Positions 62,840 to 64,000 of a stretch of 64,000 nt of DNA are shown here, piece after piece. The notes beneath the pieces are model-generated. The model saw nothing but the letters and a program-made list of their open reading frames with translations. It made no database searches and was not told the DNA's origin. The stretch is from Actinomycetes bacterium (GTDB lineage Bacteria; Actinomycetota; Actinomycetes; Actinomycetales; Dermatophilaceae): NCBI GenBank assembly GCA_023420415.1, contig JAEZWF010000017.1, forward strand, positions 103,122-167,121, read 5' to 3'. The stretch's first letter is position 1. The number at the start of each line of letters is the position of its first letter. Position numbers and translations under genes: made by a program.

Positions 62840-62910
62840 GCAAAACGGGGGTTGCGTGCATGAAACGGGGGTCATTTCCACCCGTTTCATGTCAGCAACC
62901 CCCGCTTTGC
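62840..62910. repeat. Intergenic repeat family 2, copy B
   Basis: Outer arms CAAAACGGGGGTTGC and GCAACCCCCGCTTTG, with a perfect 11-bp inner stem CATGAAACGGG (62859-62869) and CCCGTTTCATG (62881-62891). It lies between DUF2530 and the AbiEi/DUF559 gene. It is related to 37274-37346 and to the cut copy at 63946-64000. Confidence 0.8.
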
Positions 62911-62921
62911 CAGCCTCCCGC

Positions 62922-63854
62922 TCAGGCGGCGAGCCGCGACAAGGCAGCCCGGATCCGGCTGAGCAGAGTCGCCGGGTCGGCCAGCTCGTCCCAGGTGATG
63001 CGCACGACCGCATAGCCGAGCTCGCGAAGGCGGTCTTCGCGGCGCTTCTCGGCGATGAGGACCTCCCTCCCGCCATCACCGCCGTACTTGACCGCCCCGT
63101 CGAACTCGACGATCACTCGGCCAGCAACAAGGAAGTCGACCCGTCCCACCAGGCCATCGGCATCCCGGATCGGCACCTGGCTGTCGAAGGGCAGCCCCAG
63201 CGCGGCAAGGATCAACCGGGTCCGGCTCTCCCCCACGGACTCGCACTTCGCGTCGACTGCGGCCACGGCGTTGCGCAGTCGTCGTTTGCCGCGCAGGCTC
63301 GGCCCGAGCCTTTCGGCGGCCTCCTCCAGCTCGTCCACCGAGCAGTCGCCAGCATGCAGGGCCGCATCGGCAGCGACGACACCGGCTTCGGTGCTCACGG
63401 ACGACGTGGTCACCACTGCGTCGGGGATGCTGAGCGCCCGGAGGCCCTCCAGCTCGACCTCGTGGATGAGTCCGCGCGTGGGCATCACCCTGAGACCTGA
63501 CACCGTCGTGCTCTCCTCGACATCTGCGGCCACCACGACCAGGTCGCGCGGGACATGCCACAGGGGCAGACCGTGGAGCGCAACGGCGGAGTGATGGGTC
63601 GCATACTCCTCCGTCGTCCGTGAACGAAGGACTGCTCGCACCTTGAGCCGATACTGCTCATCGGTGCCGGCTGCCGCCCACACGGTGCTGTCGACAAAGG
63701 CGCCGCGTCGAACTCGCACCAGCAGGCCGACCTTCACCCACTCCCGGACCAGCCTCGGGTCCACCTCGAGACGGATGAAGTCGCGGGCCGTGATGACGCC
63801 CGACCGGGCGGCCACCACTGCTGCGACGGCGGAGTCAAGCATTGGGTCTGCCAT
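62922..63854 (-). CDS. AbiEi-type domain plus DUF559 endonuclease-like protein
   Basis: 310 residues. The N-terminal part resembles the AbiEi antitoxin family helix-turn-helix: VVAARSGVITARDF, VRRGAFVDSTVW. The C-terminal 110 residues match DUF559: GRVDFLVAGRVIVEFDGAVKYGG...EKRREDRLRELGYAVVRITWDEL, a VSR-like restriction endonuclease fold with Asp/Glu/Lys. No cognate AbiEii toxin is beside it. Such orphan genes are numerous in Actinobacteria; role unknown. Confidence 0.82.
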   Translation of the reverse strand: MADPMLDSAVAAVVAARSGVITARDFIRLEVDPRLVREWVKVGLLVRVRRGAFVDSTVWAAAGTDEQYRLKVRAVLRSRTTEEYATHHSAVALHGLPLWHVPRDLVVVAADVEESTTVSGLRVMPTRGLIHEVELEGLRALSIPDAVVTTSSVSTEAGVVAADAALHAGDCSVDELEEAAERLGPSLRGKRRLRNAVAAVDAKCESVGESRTRLILAALGLPFDSQVPIRDADGLVGRVDFLVAGRVIVEFDGAVKYGGDGGREVLIAEKRREDRLRELGYAVVRITWDELADPATLLSRIRAALSRLAA

Positions 63855-63945
63855 GGCTGGAGCGTGACGATCGCAAGCCTCAACTGCATCAGCCGGCTCT
63901 GTCGCCTGTGGATGAACCCGGACCCGAGGGCGCCCTGTGGATGAC

Positions 63946-64000
63946 GCGCAATACGGGGGTTGGGGTGATGAAACCGGGGGGGTGGTCGCCCCGTTGATGG
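63946..64000. repeat. Intergenic repeat family 2, partial copy C
   Basis: CGCAATACGGGGGTTG followed by TGATGAAACCGGGG matches the left half of the family 2 unit; the right half lies beyond the window edge. Confidence 0.6.

Overview
The window is high-GC DNA (about 70 % by eye) with dense short-spaced genes, many GTG starts, AfsR/SARP, ECF, GntR, MarR and DtxR regulators, DUF4232 and DUF2530 proteins and an actinobacterial c-di-AMP riboswitch. This fits an actinobacterium, probably of the Intrasporangiaceae/Micrococcales type; the genus is an inference. About 51 protein genes, one tRNA and two riboswitches can be supported. I see no insertion sequence, integrase, CRISPR array or replication origin.

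Layout. 1-2215: 5' part of a DUF4011-type helicase, then an MFS transporter. 3579-6541: a secretion cluster of four proteins, three of which share a two-cysteine beta domain, followed by a secreted matrixin-like protease. 8534: tRNA-Arg(CCT), followed by a gene-poor patch of more relaxed base composition with a lipoprotein, AhpD-like and acetyltransferase genes. 11403-17230: a catabolic operon (isomerase, SDR, split transketolase, MHS transporter) with a divergent GntR regulator and a palindromic operator. 17269-26149: methionine aminopeptidase, a Mn riboswitch with a GDT1-type transporter, an alpha-glucosidase, a Ca/H antiporter, a macro-domain protein, a FrnE-like protein, and an NlpC/P60 hydrolase behind a c-di-AMP riboswitch. 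26537-34430: DtxR regulator, MFS, hotdog-like protein, a large secreted GH31 enzyme, a 12-codon ORF with an extremely long Shine-Dalgarno, and a DUF4232 lipoprotein. 34502-38047: Entner-Doudoroff genes eda-edd and pdxH. 38094-43902: MpaB-like and desaturase-like oxidoreductases, a DGPF protein with its ECF42-type sigma factor, and a frameshifted proline iminopeptidase. 43934-49948: MFS, pentapeptide protein, citrate synthase, serC, lytic transglycosylase. 50199-63854: MarR-MFS pair, SARP/AfsR regulator, an isolated mraY, a DrrAB-like ABC exporter, a MarR-controlled DHA2 pump, a purine permease, DUF2530 and an AbiEi/DUF559 protein.

The most unusual feature is not a gene. The octamer GTATGCCG (reverse complement CGGCATAC) occurs about 74 times by eye, roughly once per 0.9 kb, against an expectation near two, in both orientations and inside and between genes. 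At many gene ends two copies face each other and form perfect hairpins. This architecture resembles the DNA-uptake sequences of Neisseria and Haemophilus. Three further families of intergenic inverted repeats and a set of tandem repeats are also present.
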